Part shown: one piece after another, positions 35,683-46,960 of the stretch
Layout: every line of letters starts with the position of its first letter
How positions within the stretch are numbered: position 1 is the first letter of the stretch
NCBI GenBank assembly: GCA_024138025.1
Contig: JAMXBD010000366.1
Location: 868,001-932,000 of the forward strand
Reading direction: 5' to 3'
Length of the DNA stretch: 64,000 nucleotides
DNA from: Combretum micranthum
Lineage: Eukaryota > Streptophyta > Magnoliopsida > Myrtales > Combretaceae
Made by a program: the position numbers and the translations under genes
Notes under the pieces: model-generated
Databases searched by the model: none
What the model was told of the DNA's origin: nothing
Seen by the model: the letters and a program-made list of their open reading frames with translations, nothing else

Positions 35683-36114
35683 TGTGGGATATAAACTTTA
35701 TGGAAAAGGATTTAACTTTTCCTTTGTGAAACAACATAAAAGCTAAGATCTTGAATAAATTAATTTACCACAAACATCAGTTGTTGATATTGCATACCTG
35801 ATGTGCAAAACGTAATTGAGGAGTTTGATTAATCCCTTTAATAAATTGGTTTCTTGCTCTTAATCTTGTATTTCGTTACAGAGAATATTGATGAAATAGC
35901 CTTTTTCATGCCGTAATGTGTTTTTGTGCTTTCCGTTTGTAACCTTAACAGGTAGATGAGGATCAATTTTATATATCTATTGTTAATTTCTAGTATGTCC
36001 ATCAAATACCAGTTTTAATGATTAAGATTTATTTTGACTATTAAATAGACAACTTAACTAATTATGACCATATTATAATAGAGTATCCCTTAACTTTCGG
36101 GCCAGATTCTAACA
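35683..36114 (-). repeat. Copia 3' LTR (432 bp)
   Basis: Plus-strand limits TGTGGGATATAAAC and TCTAACA. It matches 42232-42624 along its length (GCATACCTGATG, CCCTTTAATAAATTGGTTT, TTTAATGGNTAAGATTTATNTTGACTATTAAAT, GAGTATCCCTTAACTTTCGG). On the minus strand the adjacent internal bases read AAGTGGGAGAA, the polypurine tract that precedes a 3' LTR. Confidence 0.8.
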
Positions 36115-36499
36115 TTCTCCCACTTGGCTCGACAATTCATATCTATTATACTTAATAGTCAGACATTAAGTGCGTATAAATAGGCAGATGTCTTAACACA
36201 TTCATAAGCTACCTCGACCTAATGAATCACACAATACAGGTTGGTTATGGCAGTCATACACTAAAGCATCACGTACTCCCTTCCATATACCACAACATTG
36301 GTAATTCATTAAGTGATGTCTCACGAGCGATATATAAATATCATAATGGCCAACATTAATGTCTTATAGAGACTATTATTTCTTGCTCGATAACAATTAG
36401 GTGTACACGATCATAATAAATAAGAAAATGCCACTATATCATAAACATTATATTAAGCTCTAGAGTGTTAAGACATCATAAAATCAACCATTCTTTGAA

Positions 36500-39400
36500 C
36501 TGCTTTAAATGTCTTTAGTTGTAAGTCTTTAGTTAAAGGATTTGCAATCACAAGATCTTTATGTTCTATACATACTCTTCGTTTCTAAACCTTTTTCTTC
36601 ATGGCAAAATGTTTAAACTCCATATGTTTAACACTCATAAGGTTTTGTTGTTCATGGAGAAGAAAATTGCTGCATAATTATCATCATCAACTTCAGTGAA
36701 TTAATAATGGCATCAGCAACCTTAAATCCTAAAATAAGGTTCTATAGCCATAGTGCATAAACCACAGCCTTAACATAAATAAGAAACGTTGTTTCATCAG
36801 TAGATGCAGTAATGACAAATTGTTTGATACATTTCATGAAATTGCTCTTTCTACTAACAATAACAAATAATCAAACATAGATTTTCTACTATCGATGCAT
36901 CCAATAAAGACTAAATCCAATTATCTAATCAACTCTAGTTGATTGGATTTACTAGACATAACATAAAGTCATTTACTCCTTGAAGATACCTCAAAATTTT
37001 CTTTATAGCCTTTAAATAGTCAATACCTAGATTATTTTCATTAACAGTAAGTAAGATATCATCAACATATAAAACCAAAAATATAAACGTACTCCCATTG
37101 ATCTTCTAGTATATACACCAATTAATGGCGTTTCTTTTTTTTCCTCAATCCAAAAGATGTTATGGTATAATCAAACTTAATACACAATTGCTGGGAAACT
37201 AGTTTAAGTCCATATATTGATTTCTTGAGTTTACACACCATATCCTTCTATGGAAAAACCTTTAGGTTAATCCATAAAAACTTCTTCCCAAAACCTATGT
37301 TCAAAAATGTAGTTTTCATATCCATACCATGCAACTCTAAATCAAACTGAGCCATTAACACCGTGATTATTCTTAATGAATCTTTTTTTGAGACGGGTGA
37401 AAAAGTTGCTTCATAATCAATTCTATCCTTTTTAGTATAGCCCTCGGTAATAAGTCTAGCTTTATATTGTTCAATATTGCCATTAGAGTTACGAGACCAT
37501 TTATACCTGACACATTCAAAACCTTCTAGCAATCGACGAGATCCGAGACATTGTTTTATGCTATGGAGTCTAATTCATCATTCATGGCCTTAATCTATTT
37601 ATCAGACCTGCCGCTTTTCTATGGCTTGTGAAAACGAAATAAGATCCTTATAAAATGCCAATATCCAATTTTGACTCTTGCAAATAAACCACATAATCAT
37701 CAGGGATGGCCAACCCTCTTGTCATTATAGGTTTGTCTAAAGCTACTCTGTGTGTTTATTCATGTCAGCTGGTTGCAAGTTAGTTTCATATTGAGGTGTT
37801 GATTCATTCAAATGTTACTCATGATCTTATTGTTCTTCTAGTATTGGAGCAATACTTATGGCTCATTCACTTCGCTGTAATTGCAATTCCATTATAATCT
37901 TGTTTCTTACAAATAGCTATTACGCCATTTAGTTCATCAAATAACGATTCCACAATGAATTTTCTATTACACAAAACATTGAATAGCCATTCTTTATTCA
38001 AACCTATGAATATCAATTCAATGCCGGAACTGTCCTTTTTTCAAAATACCACCATTTAAATAAAAAATTAATAAAAAAAATCCTATTATAGCTCTATTCC
38101 ATTCCATCGTAATATGAATTCCATTACAGTCTTATTTATTCAGTGAAGTGAACGAGTCGTTAATATAGGTGTGGATATTGGAACATTTATGGGTAATGGA
38201 ACATTATCCCTTGCTTTATTAATATCTACATTACTTTTTTTTAGCACTCCCACTAACTTCCCCATTTTTAATTAATCTGGCGTTAGATGTTTCAATAATT
38301 CTTATATTAGGGTTTGGATAATAAAACCTATACCCTTTAGATTTCTCTAGTGGTTATCCTATCAAGAATCTAATTTACTTTCATGTGGATTATAACCCCG
38401 TACTTCTACTGGGCAAACTAAACATGCAAGTGCCTTAAACTAGGTTTCCTCCTAATCTATAACTCAAAAAGAGTTATAGGAATTGCCTTACTAAGAATCC
38501 TATTTAGCAAATACACAACAATTTTGAGTGTATGCATCCACAACATTTTAGGTAATGAGGAATCACTCATCATACTCCTAAAGATATCCATTAATGTCCT
38601 AGTACGCCTTTACGCTATACCATTTTGTTGAGACGTGCTTAGCATAGTATACTGTACACATGTCTTGTTTTTTCGAGGAACTTTGCAAATGGACCTAGAC
38701 ACTATCCTGTCTCATCATGTTTTCCATAATATTCATCACTTCTATTAGACCATACAATTTTTACTTTTCTATCTAATTGCCTTTTAAATTCCTTTACAAC
38801 CTCAAAGGCATTTACTGTTGTGCTTTTTCATTAAGTAAATAGACATATCCATAATATGAAAAATCATTTTACAAAGATGATAAAGTATTTTTTTTCTCCA
38901 CCAATGGATAGAGTGTCAAAAGGTCTATATATATGACTTGTATAATTTCAAGGAACAAGTGCTTCTTATGGCTCTTTTCTTACTATGTTTTGGTTTGCTT
39001 CTCCTTAATGCAATCCACACATATGCTAGGATCACTAAAATCTAAATTCAAAAGAATTTCATTCTTAACCAATCTTTCTTTGGATATATGACCTAAATTC
39101 TTTTGCCATAAGCAAGCAGAATTTTCATTTATCATGTTAACTTACTTCTAATAATATGATAAACAGAAAATAAAGATTTGAAAAAAATGACATTAAGTTT
39201 TAGTTTATATAAACCATCCATAAGAATTCAAAAACCAATAAGGGAAATTTATTCAAAGAAATTGAAACAATAATGTCGAAACTCAAAAGTAAATCCATCA
39301 ATTTCAAGTTTTGAAACATAAATTAAGTTTCTATAAATTGAAGGTACATAGAGAGTTTACATTAGATGCAAGCGATAGCCAATACCTAATACTAGAGAAT

Positions 39401-40400
39401 AAGTCACTATGCCTTCCATTGAGACCTTTTCTTAGTTGGGTTTATGGTTTGGATTAAAAGAAATATCTACATCATATTGGAAACATGAGTAGTAGCACCA
39501 TAATTGAGCCACTAAGTGTTAGAAGGAGCTTCAATTAAGTTTAGTTCGTAATATACGAAAAGGTTAGATGTACCTTTCATTTCGAACCAAGCTTTGTGTT
39601 TCAAACAATCTTTCTGATAATGTCCCTCTTTCTCATAAAAGCGATACTTATCTACCTTTTGTTCTTTCTTGTTGGCATTAGTAGCAACCCATGTCCCTTT
39701 ACCAAGTGCTTTCTTTTTGAATTTCTTGGTCTTTACTTTACGAATCTTACTAGCTCCCTAACCCATAAGGTTAATAAGATGAGCTCCTTGACTCTTTAGC
39801 CTTGTTTTATCCTAAATAAGCATACTGGATAATTCATTAACATTCCACTTGTCCTTTACAATGTTATAGTTAATTTGAAAAAGGTCCATATTCAGGAGGC
39901 AATGAGTTCATATTGAATTGCACTAAGAATGAGTCATCAACTGCCATACCTAGGGTCTTTAGGTTTACTGCAATATTTGTCATCTTGATGACATGTTGTT
40001 GCATGCTTCGCGGCCCATCATATTTCATGTTGTGAGCTCAACCATTAGTATACCTACAAGAGACTTATCAATAGAATAGAAATGTTCTTCAACAAACCTT
40101 GGGTATTCTTTAGCACTTTCAACTTATGGAGTACTAGTCTTAATGTTGTTAGTAATAGTCATTTGCATAAAATTAAAACATAATCCATTAGACCTTTCTT
40201 ATACTTTATAGTTTGATTTCTTAGTCTCATTGCATGTATCTATAATAGTAGCATGTTTTTCTTCCAATAATGCTAAGCCAAGATCTAAAACACCTAAAGG
40301 GAAATTGACTCGTCTACATTATTAAGAGAAATTCAAATCATTGGATGCAGATTCAAAAGAAGTAAGCGAATGAAGAGAAATAGATACAAATACATAAATG
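36500..40400 (-). pseudogene. Copia gag-pol remains
   Basis: Minus strand, N to C: a gag knuckle-like segment at about 39590-39655 reads YRFYEKEGHYQKDCLKHKAW, where the first two Cys of CX2CX4HX4C have become Tyr; then GATTHVSN at about 39490, the protease site region; and an RT segment at 37248-37532 with NGNIEQYKARLITEGYTKK, DYEATFSPVSKKDSLR and HGMDMKTTFLN (usually VKTAFLNG). Integrase is expected between about 38200 and 39400; only scattered phrases fit. Numerous stops show it is dead. Confidence 0.75.
37859..38159. mobile_element. Tourist-like MITE with TTA TSD inside Copia pol
   Basis: 301 bp. The left end TGGCTCATTCACTTCGCTG and reverse-complemented right end CGACTCGTTCACTTCACTG form 19-bp imperfect TIRs. 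TTA at 37856-37858 and 38160-38162 is the 3-bp TSD typical of PIF/Harbinger-derived MITEs. It is non-coding. A worn relative lies in SELENOF intron 1 (about 6105-6415). Confidence 0.75.
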
Positions 40401-41286
40401 CCCAATCAACTATTTGATTCAAATAATTAAGCATTTAAAATATATTGTAGGTTTCCTTTAGGTAAAGCAATATATTATCACAAGTTTAATGCCATGCGAC
40501 TTTATCAAGTAATCAAACAAAGCTTATTAAATAAAACCAGTATCTTTTGATACATAAACATATTTAACAAGCAATATTGATTTTTCCCTGTCATGTTTAT
40601 TAGTCGTAGAACATTAATTTACCTTTGGGTAAATCTTGAAAAATTCTAACAACTAATAAACATCATTTATTAATATACTTTGAACAATACCATAGCATTC
40701 TATGAATAAATGGCTAGTTTATGCATAACTTAAAAATTCACTCAATTAGTTTAGCCACTTTTGTGACTAGCAAACTATACTATTTATCATGTCACGTATA
40801 AATCTAACATATAACTCAATTTAATTTTAATAATAACATACGAATAGTTATCATGTCATGAGGTATATAATTAACAAAATAGGGCTATAAAAACACATTA
40901 TACTTCAAGATTGAAGGAAAAAAAATATACAAAATATATAACCATGACATTATCAATTATTGACCATAATAGCATGAAATGAAAAATTGGCCAATATACA
41001 CAAATTTCCTTGTGTTTTCTTTCCTTGTTTTATTTTTTATTTTTAGCTTTGTATGTATGAGAAAATAACATCATAAGGTAAGGGAGAATCAAACTCAACA
41101 CTTTTCGTTAAATAAATAATACTAAACAAAATTGATATTTGTTTGATTCTCAATAAAGCTTTTCATTCATCTACTCATTTATTAATGCGGAAAGACTTAG
41201 CACCTCTTTCAATATTTAAATGAGGTTAAATCCTCTTTTCATTATTTCATGATATTTTATGGTGTAGAATGTGTGTGTATGTGTGT

Positions 41287-41900
41287 TGTTGATAGTGGAA
41301 TATAGCCATCGACCAACTCGATCCCTTGGGCCCCAAAACTCTATAACACTTGTGGGCCAAAAGGGGCTTATTACTTGTGCCACCCCGACCTCTAAAGGAG
41401 CTAATGAAATTTGCACCCCCACTACGTGGTATGGCACAAGGCCTCCCTTGAAAGTCCTCACCTCGAAAAGATTAATGAGCTTGATTAGTCCACTAGCTCG
41501 GCCTTGAGGCCTCATAGTCTTCAACCAAAGTAAACACCCAGTCACACCCTCTAACCGCGGGGGGTAGGGGAGGGACCAACAGCTTGGACATACTTCAAGA
41601 AGCCATGACTCCTCAGTTCAGGTATCCTTGTTATGTCGAGTATTAGATCACCTACTAGGAAGCAACTCATCCTGGTATGACCCTAAACACTATAAATACC
41701 TATGTCCCTTTTTTCTAATGGGGGAAATGAATAGACAAAGGAAAATATATCTTATATATTTTTCATAGATACACTATCCATACCAACAAGCTAACTTAAG
41801 CATCGGAGTGGTTGCGTCAGGAATCCCCAGCGCCTCCTTCTGACCTTTTTTTATATTTGCAGGAGCTATCTCTACCAGCCTATATTCAACTTGTGCAACA
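41287..41900 (+). mobile_element. Solo LTR (614 bp) within the Copia element
   Basis: GC-richer than its surroundings, starting TGTTGATAGTGG and ending TTGTGCAACA, with flanks TGTGT (41282-41286) and TGTAT (41901-41905) as a 4/5 TSD. A TATA-like ACTATAAATACC lies at about 41690, and CTAACTTAAGCATCGGAGTG near the 3' end is a phrase typical of Gypsy Tat/Athila-type LTRs. Open frames across it are incidental. Family assignment is by resemblance. Confidence 0.6.
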
Positions 41901-42231
41901 TGTATAAATATATAATAATTCAAATGTGAACGAAACAACAAAAGAAAAGGATCGTGACATTAGTTTTTTTATGAAATCTAGCAAGGTTGTAATCGAAATA
42001 ACAATAATTTCATATGAATCATCATTGTTATTACATTGTTTCATTCAAACCATAAAATATAAACAACTAATTATGATTAAAGCTATCATCATCATTGTTT
42101 TCATAGCAATCAACATGACTAAACCAAGATTTTGACACATTAACAAAGCCATTGTGACATTTAAAAAATCTAATCTTTCAATAAAAATTAAAAGCGTAAA
42201 TAATTTATTCAAACTAAAGCTTTGATACCCA

Positions 42232-42624
42232 TGAAAGATATAAACTTTACAGGAAAAATATTTAACTTTTCCTTCATGAAACATCATAGAATTGGATCTT
42301 TAATAAACTAATTTACCACATACATTAGTTGTTAATATTGCATACCTGATGCGAAAGACATAATGAATTGATGAGATTGATTAATCCTTTTAATAAATTG
42401 GTTTTTCCCTTTTGATCTTATCTTTTGTTATAAAGAACATTGATGGAATAACCCTTCATGGCATAGTGTACTTTTATGCTTTCTATCTATAACCCTAATA
42501 TAGTACATCTATTAAATACCAATTTTAATGGCTAAGATTTATGTTGACTATTAAATAAGCAACTTGGCTAATTAGGACCACGTTGGAAAAGAGTATCCCT
42601 TAACTTTCGGACCACAGTATAATA
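42232..42624 (-). repeat. Copia 5' LTR (393 bp)
   Basis: Partner of 35683-36114 with many substitutions and deletions. Plus-strand limits TGAAAGATATAAAC and AGTATAATA (final CA worn to TA). Confidence 0.8.
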
Positions 42625-42629
42625 ATTGA

Positions 42630-43892
42630 TACATTAAACAATCATTAATTTATCATCTCAGATCAACAAGTTAACCCGACTTCATCCAATTATCAGCTCA
42701 TTGCCATTTCATCCAAAATTACAAAACCTAATCATTATTAAGTTCAATCGTACTTTACCCATACATCATCTATAATAGCTATAAAAAATAACACCAGATA
42801 CTTTTTCCACATCATCATAATATACAAATCAAAGCAAGTATATATAAAAATCATGTTTTTAGAAATAAACCCTACACATAACTTTATGTTTTCTTTCTTA
42901 TTCTAATGAATATCGTTTAGAATTATTTTTTCTTCTAATGATGTACAACTAGTGTATCACTTGGTCCTCGTTCTTTGTCCATCCTTATAGTTATATTGGA
43001 AATTATTAAATATTAGTGAATAAATATGGAATTATATGTTAATTATGCATGTGTTACTCCCTCTCGCATATCTACTGATGTTATATAACTATGTTTTATA
43101 AGAGCAGATAGAGTAGTAGTGTTCAATGGTGATGTTATCTCGGTGGGTGTTTGGGAGATCACTAGATCAAATGATGAACTATTTGAATTAGCTATCGTAG
43201 TAGGACATGAAGAAGGATCCAAAGCAACATCTATAGGAGGATGTGAAGGAGCATTTGTAGCAATGTTTGTAGGTGAATGTGGAGGTGGAATTGAATCAAC
43301 ATGTACACGAGGATGTAAATAAGGATTTTTTATTAGCCACTGTAGGTGGATGTAGAGGAGGATTTGGAGCATCACTTGCAGTTGCAGGTGGATGTGGATG
43401 TGGAACTAGATCAACATCTAGAGGAATATTCATATCATTATCTAGCTGCTGACCATATCTTTGTCTTCGACCTCTCCCCCATACTAGTATATCCTCCTCA
43501 TGGTACACCTCTCGATCTAGATATAATAGTCTAATGTCTCCATATTCTTATAGCCAATCAATCTCCAAATCCACTAAAGTGTATCTCACTGACATATATA
43601 GATGTTCTTATGAGTGTAAATGCATTCAACTAAACAATCATATGTAAGAACAATTAAGTTATTATAATAACATTTTGAATATGAAAATATAATCATTCAT
43701 TTGAGGTAGAAAATTTACCAATCTAGTTGATAATGCTCTTAAACAATTGATATATTGTCGAATAACATTATAATGTTGATCATGGTAGTCTATAGAGACC
43801 ATGGAAGGTAGTATATCATCATAATGGATCTTTACGAGTCTCTGTCGTATGTTATTCTACTTAGGATAAATATAGTGTGTTTTATCACCCAA
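42630..43892. other. Intergenic DNA with a Pro/His-rich degenerate open frame
   Basis: On the minus strand, 43043-43530 carries degenerate Pro-rich repeats (DSIPPPHSPTN, PHPHPPATASDAPNPPLHPP) after an arginine-rich VWGRGRRQRYGQQ stretch and a possible continuation from about 43560-43900 (HDQHYNVIRQYINCLRAL). This resembles the C-terminal tail of a transposon-derived protein, possibly plant-mobile-domain or MULE type, but I do not recognise the family. Frames are broken. Confidence 0.35.
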
Positions 43893-43897
43893 TCCTC

Positions 43898-44278
43898 TGT
43901 TACAATCCCCATATCGATTCCACAAAATTGTGAAATGGTACTTAAGTTTGGAGGGCTGTTACACCTAATAGGCTAGTCTTTTAGGTTAGATTCTCTTTAG
44001 GCATGGTATTTATTTGGTGCTCTTGTTGAGAGTGTCGGTGCCAACGGAAAGAGCGATCGAGGAAAGGGCTACCTAGTAGAGAAGGCTAGAGTGAAAGTTA
44101 TTCGGAGCGGGCTGCCTAGAATAGGCCATCAAGGACGTTAGCTTCTCCAGAGGTGAGCAAAATTACAATCCCACATCGATTTCAAAAAATTATAGAATGG
44201 TACTTAAGCTTAGATGGCTCTTCCACTCAATTGTTTAATCTTTTGGATTTGGCTCTCTCTTTGGACTTAGTACTTACA
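43898..44278 (+). mobile_element. TRIM retrotransposon (381 bp) with perfect TSD TCCTC
   Basis: Two direct repeats of about 117 bp, 43898-44014 and 44161-44278, share TTACAATCCC...ATCGATT, GAAATGGTACTTAAG and TTTAGG/GGCTCTCT-type phrases. Right after the first copy TTGGTGCTCTTG resembles a worn Met-tRNA primer-binding site, and AGAGGTGAGCAA before the second copy is a candidate PPT. TCCTC occurs at 43893-43897 and 44279-44283. It has no coding capacity, as expected of a TRIM. Confidence 0.75.
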
Positions 44279-44539
44279 TCCTCTCCTAATCACCCTTTAA
44301 GATTCATTATAAGTATATTGTTTGGATTTGTCTCACGGTTTTATGGGATACTCTGAAGCCACCGAACTGTCTCATAACCATATATGGTAGATGCATATGA
44401 TGATATGGAAGTAATCATTAGCACTCTAGCTAGCCATACATCATTAGCCTCTCTAAAGATCTATAGTAAAAATTGTATCATCTCTGGAGTATACAACACC
44501 CATCATATCTATATAAAGATAAATGCATTTAGTTTCAGT

Positions 44540-45017
44540 ATCGGACAATCAAGTTATAGTGTTCTTATAAGTAAATCATGATTATTACTCGCAAATTCTA
44601 TTAGGCAACATTCAAAATGTCATTCCATCTCTCTCTCTTCCATCCTAACCCCTCTCTCCTTCTTAGGACTCATCATCCTTTTTTGCCTCTATCCCTCTCT
44701 CCTCTCTCTCTTCTCTTTTTTTGCCTTTTGCGTCCCAATCCCTCTCTCCTCTCTCTTTTTACTTTTTGCTCATTGTTTTACATTTGTGCTCCATTATTGT
44801 TTCATCTTTTGCTTTTGCTGGGTTATACATTTATCGTGACTATTAATCATGACATGTGCACTTATATCACTTCTTTTAACTGTGATATATGTATGATGTG
44901 TAATTTTTGCATGTTCAATGTATTAGTTGTGGTTTTGAAGCTATGTATAGTAATTGATTTCAATTTTATCTTATTCAAGTAAAAACTATTAGTAAGATCC
45001 CATAGAAAATTATTTTT
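44540..45017 (+). repeat. AT-rich tandem repeat family, copy 3 (5'-truncated)
   Basis: Begins at the GACAATCAAGTTATAGTG mark and continues through the C/T-rich tract (about 44615-44760) to the GAAGCTATGTATAGTAATTGATTTCAATT end. Confidence 0.65.
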
Positions 45018-45453
45018 GGTTAGGTGAAACACCTTTCTAGTCTTGTACAAATATATACATATATATATACACACACCAATATACAGCTGGACAAAATTGA
45101 TTACCAAAATCTCATTGTAAAATCACGTTTATAAAATGGAATATTGAAATTTATGCACAAACTGCGATTTAATGTTTTAGTATTGCAGCTAAATTGCATT
45201 TGACAATTAGGATATAGTACCACAATTAACACGTGTCAATAAGAGAAAATTAATTAAAAGTCAAAAGATCAACTATGCTATGACACGTGTTAATAATGAC
45301 TTTTATTAACTCACTTCCTTAGATTTTGTGGCCTCAAATGAACCACTTGAAGTGTTGTGACCTCAAATAGACTTACCTTAAAAGTTAATGACATTGTAGT
45401 GTAGTTTACCTATTGTTATTAGTAAGGACCCTAAACAGAAAATTATTTCCAGT
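45018..45453 (+). repeat. AT-rich tandem repeat family, copy 4 (partial)
   Basis: Has the GGTGAAACACC start and the GTAAAATCACGTTTATAAAATGGAATATTGAAATTTAT mark, then diverges after the GACAATTAGGATATAG mark into ACACGTGTCAATAAGAG and CTCAAATGAACCACTTGAAG. Confidence 0.6.
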
Positions 45454-46097
45454 CGGGTGAAATACCTTGTACCCTTGTTTTTTTTTTAAGTCACTAATAT
45501 AAAAGTTGGATGAAATTAATTACTAGAATCTTGTTGTAAAATGCATCTGTAAAATAGGATATTGGAATTTATATACAAATCATGCTTGAAAATTGCAATT
45601 TAATGTTCTAGTACCATAGCTATATTGCGTTTGACAATCATGATATAATATTTTTACACGTAGATCACGGTTATCACTCGTGATATTTCAATGGGCAAAA
45701 TTCAAAATATCACCCCATCCTCTCTCGTCTGTGTTTTTTCTCTTTTTCTTTTTTTTTTTTCTTCTCTCTCTTATCGTATCACTTTTGTCTATCCTCCATT
45801 CCCCTTTCCTCTATCTTTTTTTTTCTTTTTGCTTTTTACTTTACTCTCCCTCTCTCCTCTTTCCTTTCTCTCTTTTTACCTTTTGCTTTTGTGCTTCATT
45901 ACTTTTTTGTGTTTTACCTTTGCTAAGTTACATATTTATCACAACTATTAAAGGAAAACCGTACAAATACATGCACAGTATATAATTTTGCATATCCAGT
46001 GTGCATGTCACGATTTTGGGTTTGTATATTGGTTATTACTTTCAATTTGACATTTTTAAGTAGTTTTTATTAATTAGGACCCTAAATAAGATATTGT
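45454..46097 (+). repeat. AT-rich tandem repeat family, copy 5
   Basis: A full unit of about 644 bp: start GGGTGAAATACC, marks as in copy 1, C/T-rich tract 45715-45880, end TATTGGTTATTACTTTCAATTTGAC. The two overlapping open frames 45680-45985 lie in the pyrimidine tract and are not genes. Confidence 0.7.
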
Positions 46098-46737
46098 TTC
46101 TAGTTAAGTGAAACAATTGTTTGCCTTTTGTTAAAAGAAAAAAAAATTACCAATATACAAGTTAGATAAAATTAATTACCAAAATGTCATTGTAAAATCA
46201 TGTCTGTAAGATAGAATATTGAAATTTACAATAAATCCTACTTGACAATTGCAATTTAATATTTTAGTATTATAACTGTATCGTGTTTGACAATCAGGAT
46301 ATAGTATTTTTTAATGTAAATTGCGATTATTACTTGAGATATTCTAGTGGGCAAAATTCAAAAGTTCACTCTCTCTCTCTCTCTCTCTTTTATGCCCCCA
46401 CCTCTCTCTCCCCACCCTCTAATGCATCATCTTTTTTCTATCCCCTTTCCCTCTCCCTCTATGCTCCCCTTTCTCTCCCTTTGCTGTTATGGTCATTATC
46501 GCTTCATCTTTTGCTTTTGTTGGGTTATACGTTTATTGCGACCATTAAACGCGATTGTTATACAAATATAACTACAAGAATTGCTTCTTTTAATCACGAT
46601 ATACATATGATGTGTAATTTTTGCATATCATGTAAATAAGTCGCGATTTTGGATATGTATATTGGTAATTTTTTTCAATTTGACCTTATTTAAGTAGTTA
46701 TTATTAATAAGATCGTAAATAGAAAATTATTTATAGT
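46098..46737 (+). repeat. AT-rich tandem repeat family, copy 6
   Basis: About 640 bp, head-to-tail with copy 5, same marks; C/T-rich tract 46365-46480. Copies 5 and 6 set the unit length. Confidence 0.7.
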
Positions 46738-46960
46738 TATGTGAAACATTTGTTTAGCCCTTGTGCAAAAAAAAAAAAAAAAAACTAATATATAAGCTGG
46801 ATGAAATTAATTATCAAAATCTCATTCTATAATCACCTTAAAACGATATATTGAAATTTACATATAATTCATGAAGCGTGACTTAATATTTTAGTACCGT
46901 AGCCATATTTCATTTGACAATCAACATATAGTGTCTCTACATATAAATATCATAGTTCAA
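46738..46960 (+). repeat. AT-rich tandem repeat family, copy 7 (truncated)
   Basis: Only the first third of the unit, from GTGAAACATTTGTTTAGCCC to the GACAATCAACATATAGTG mark, with a long A-run at 46768-46785. Confidence 0.65.

Larger units (their letters stand above)
35683..42624 (-). mobile_element. Old Copia LTR retrotransposon with nested insertions
   Basis: LTRs at 35683-36114 and 42232-42624 are flanked by ACTGA (35678-35682) and ATTGA (42625-42629), a 4/5 TSD. The 5' LTR is followed on the minus strand by TGGGTATCAAAGC, a Met-tRNA-type primer-binding site. Internal gag, protease and RT remains run in minus-strand order. LTR divergence and size difference show an old insertion. A MITE (37859-38159) and a solo LTR (41287-41900) landed inside it later. 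Confidence 0.8.

Noticed and set aside
41216..41545. 109-codon minus-strand and 78-codon plus-strand open frames
   Set aside because: Both lie within the GC-richer solo LTR at 41287-41900 and show no protein similarity I recognise.
44617..46639. Several long open frames (for example 44617-44982, 45680-45985, 46283-46639) rich in Leu, Ser and Phe
   Set aside because: They run through the C/T-rich tract of the tandem repeat units, are low complexity, overlap one another in different frames and match no family.
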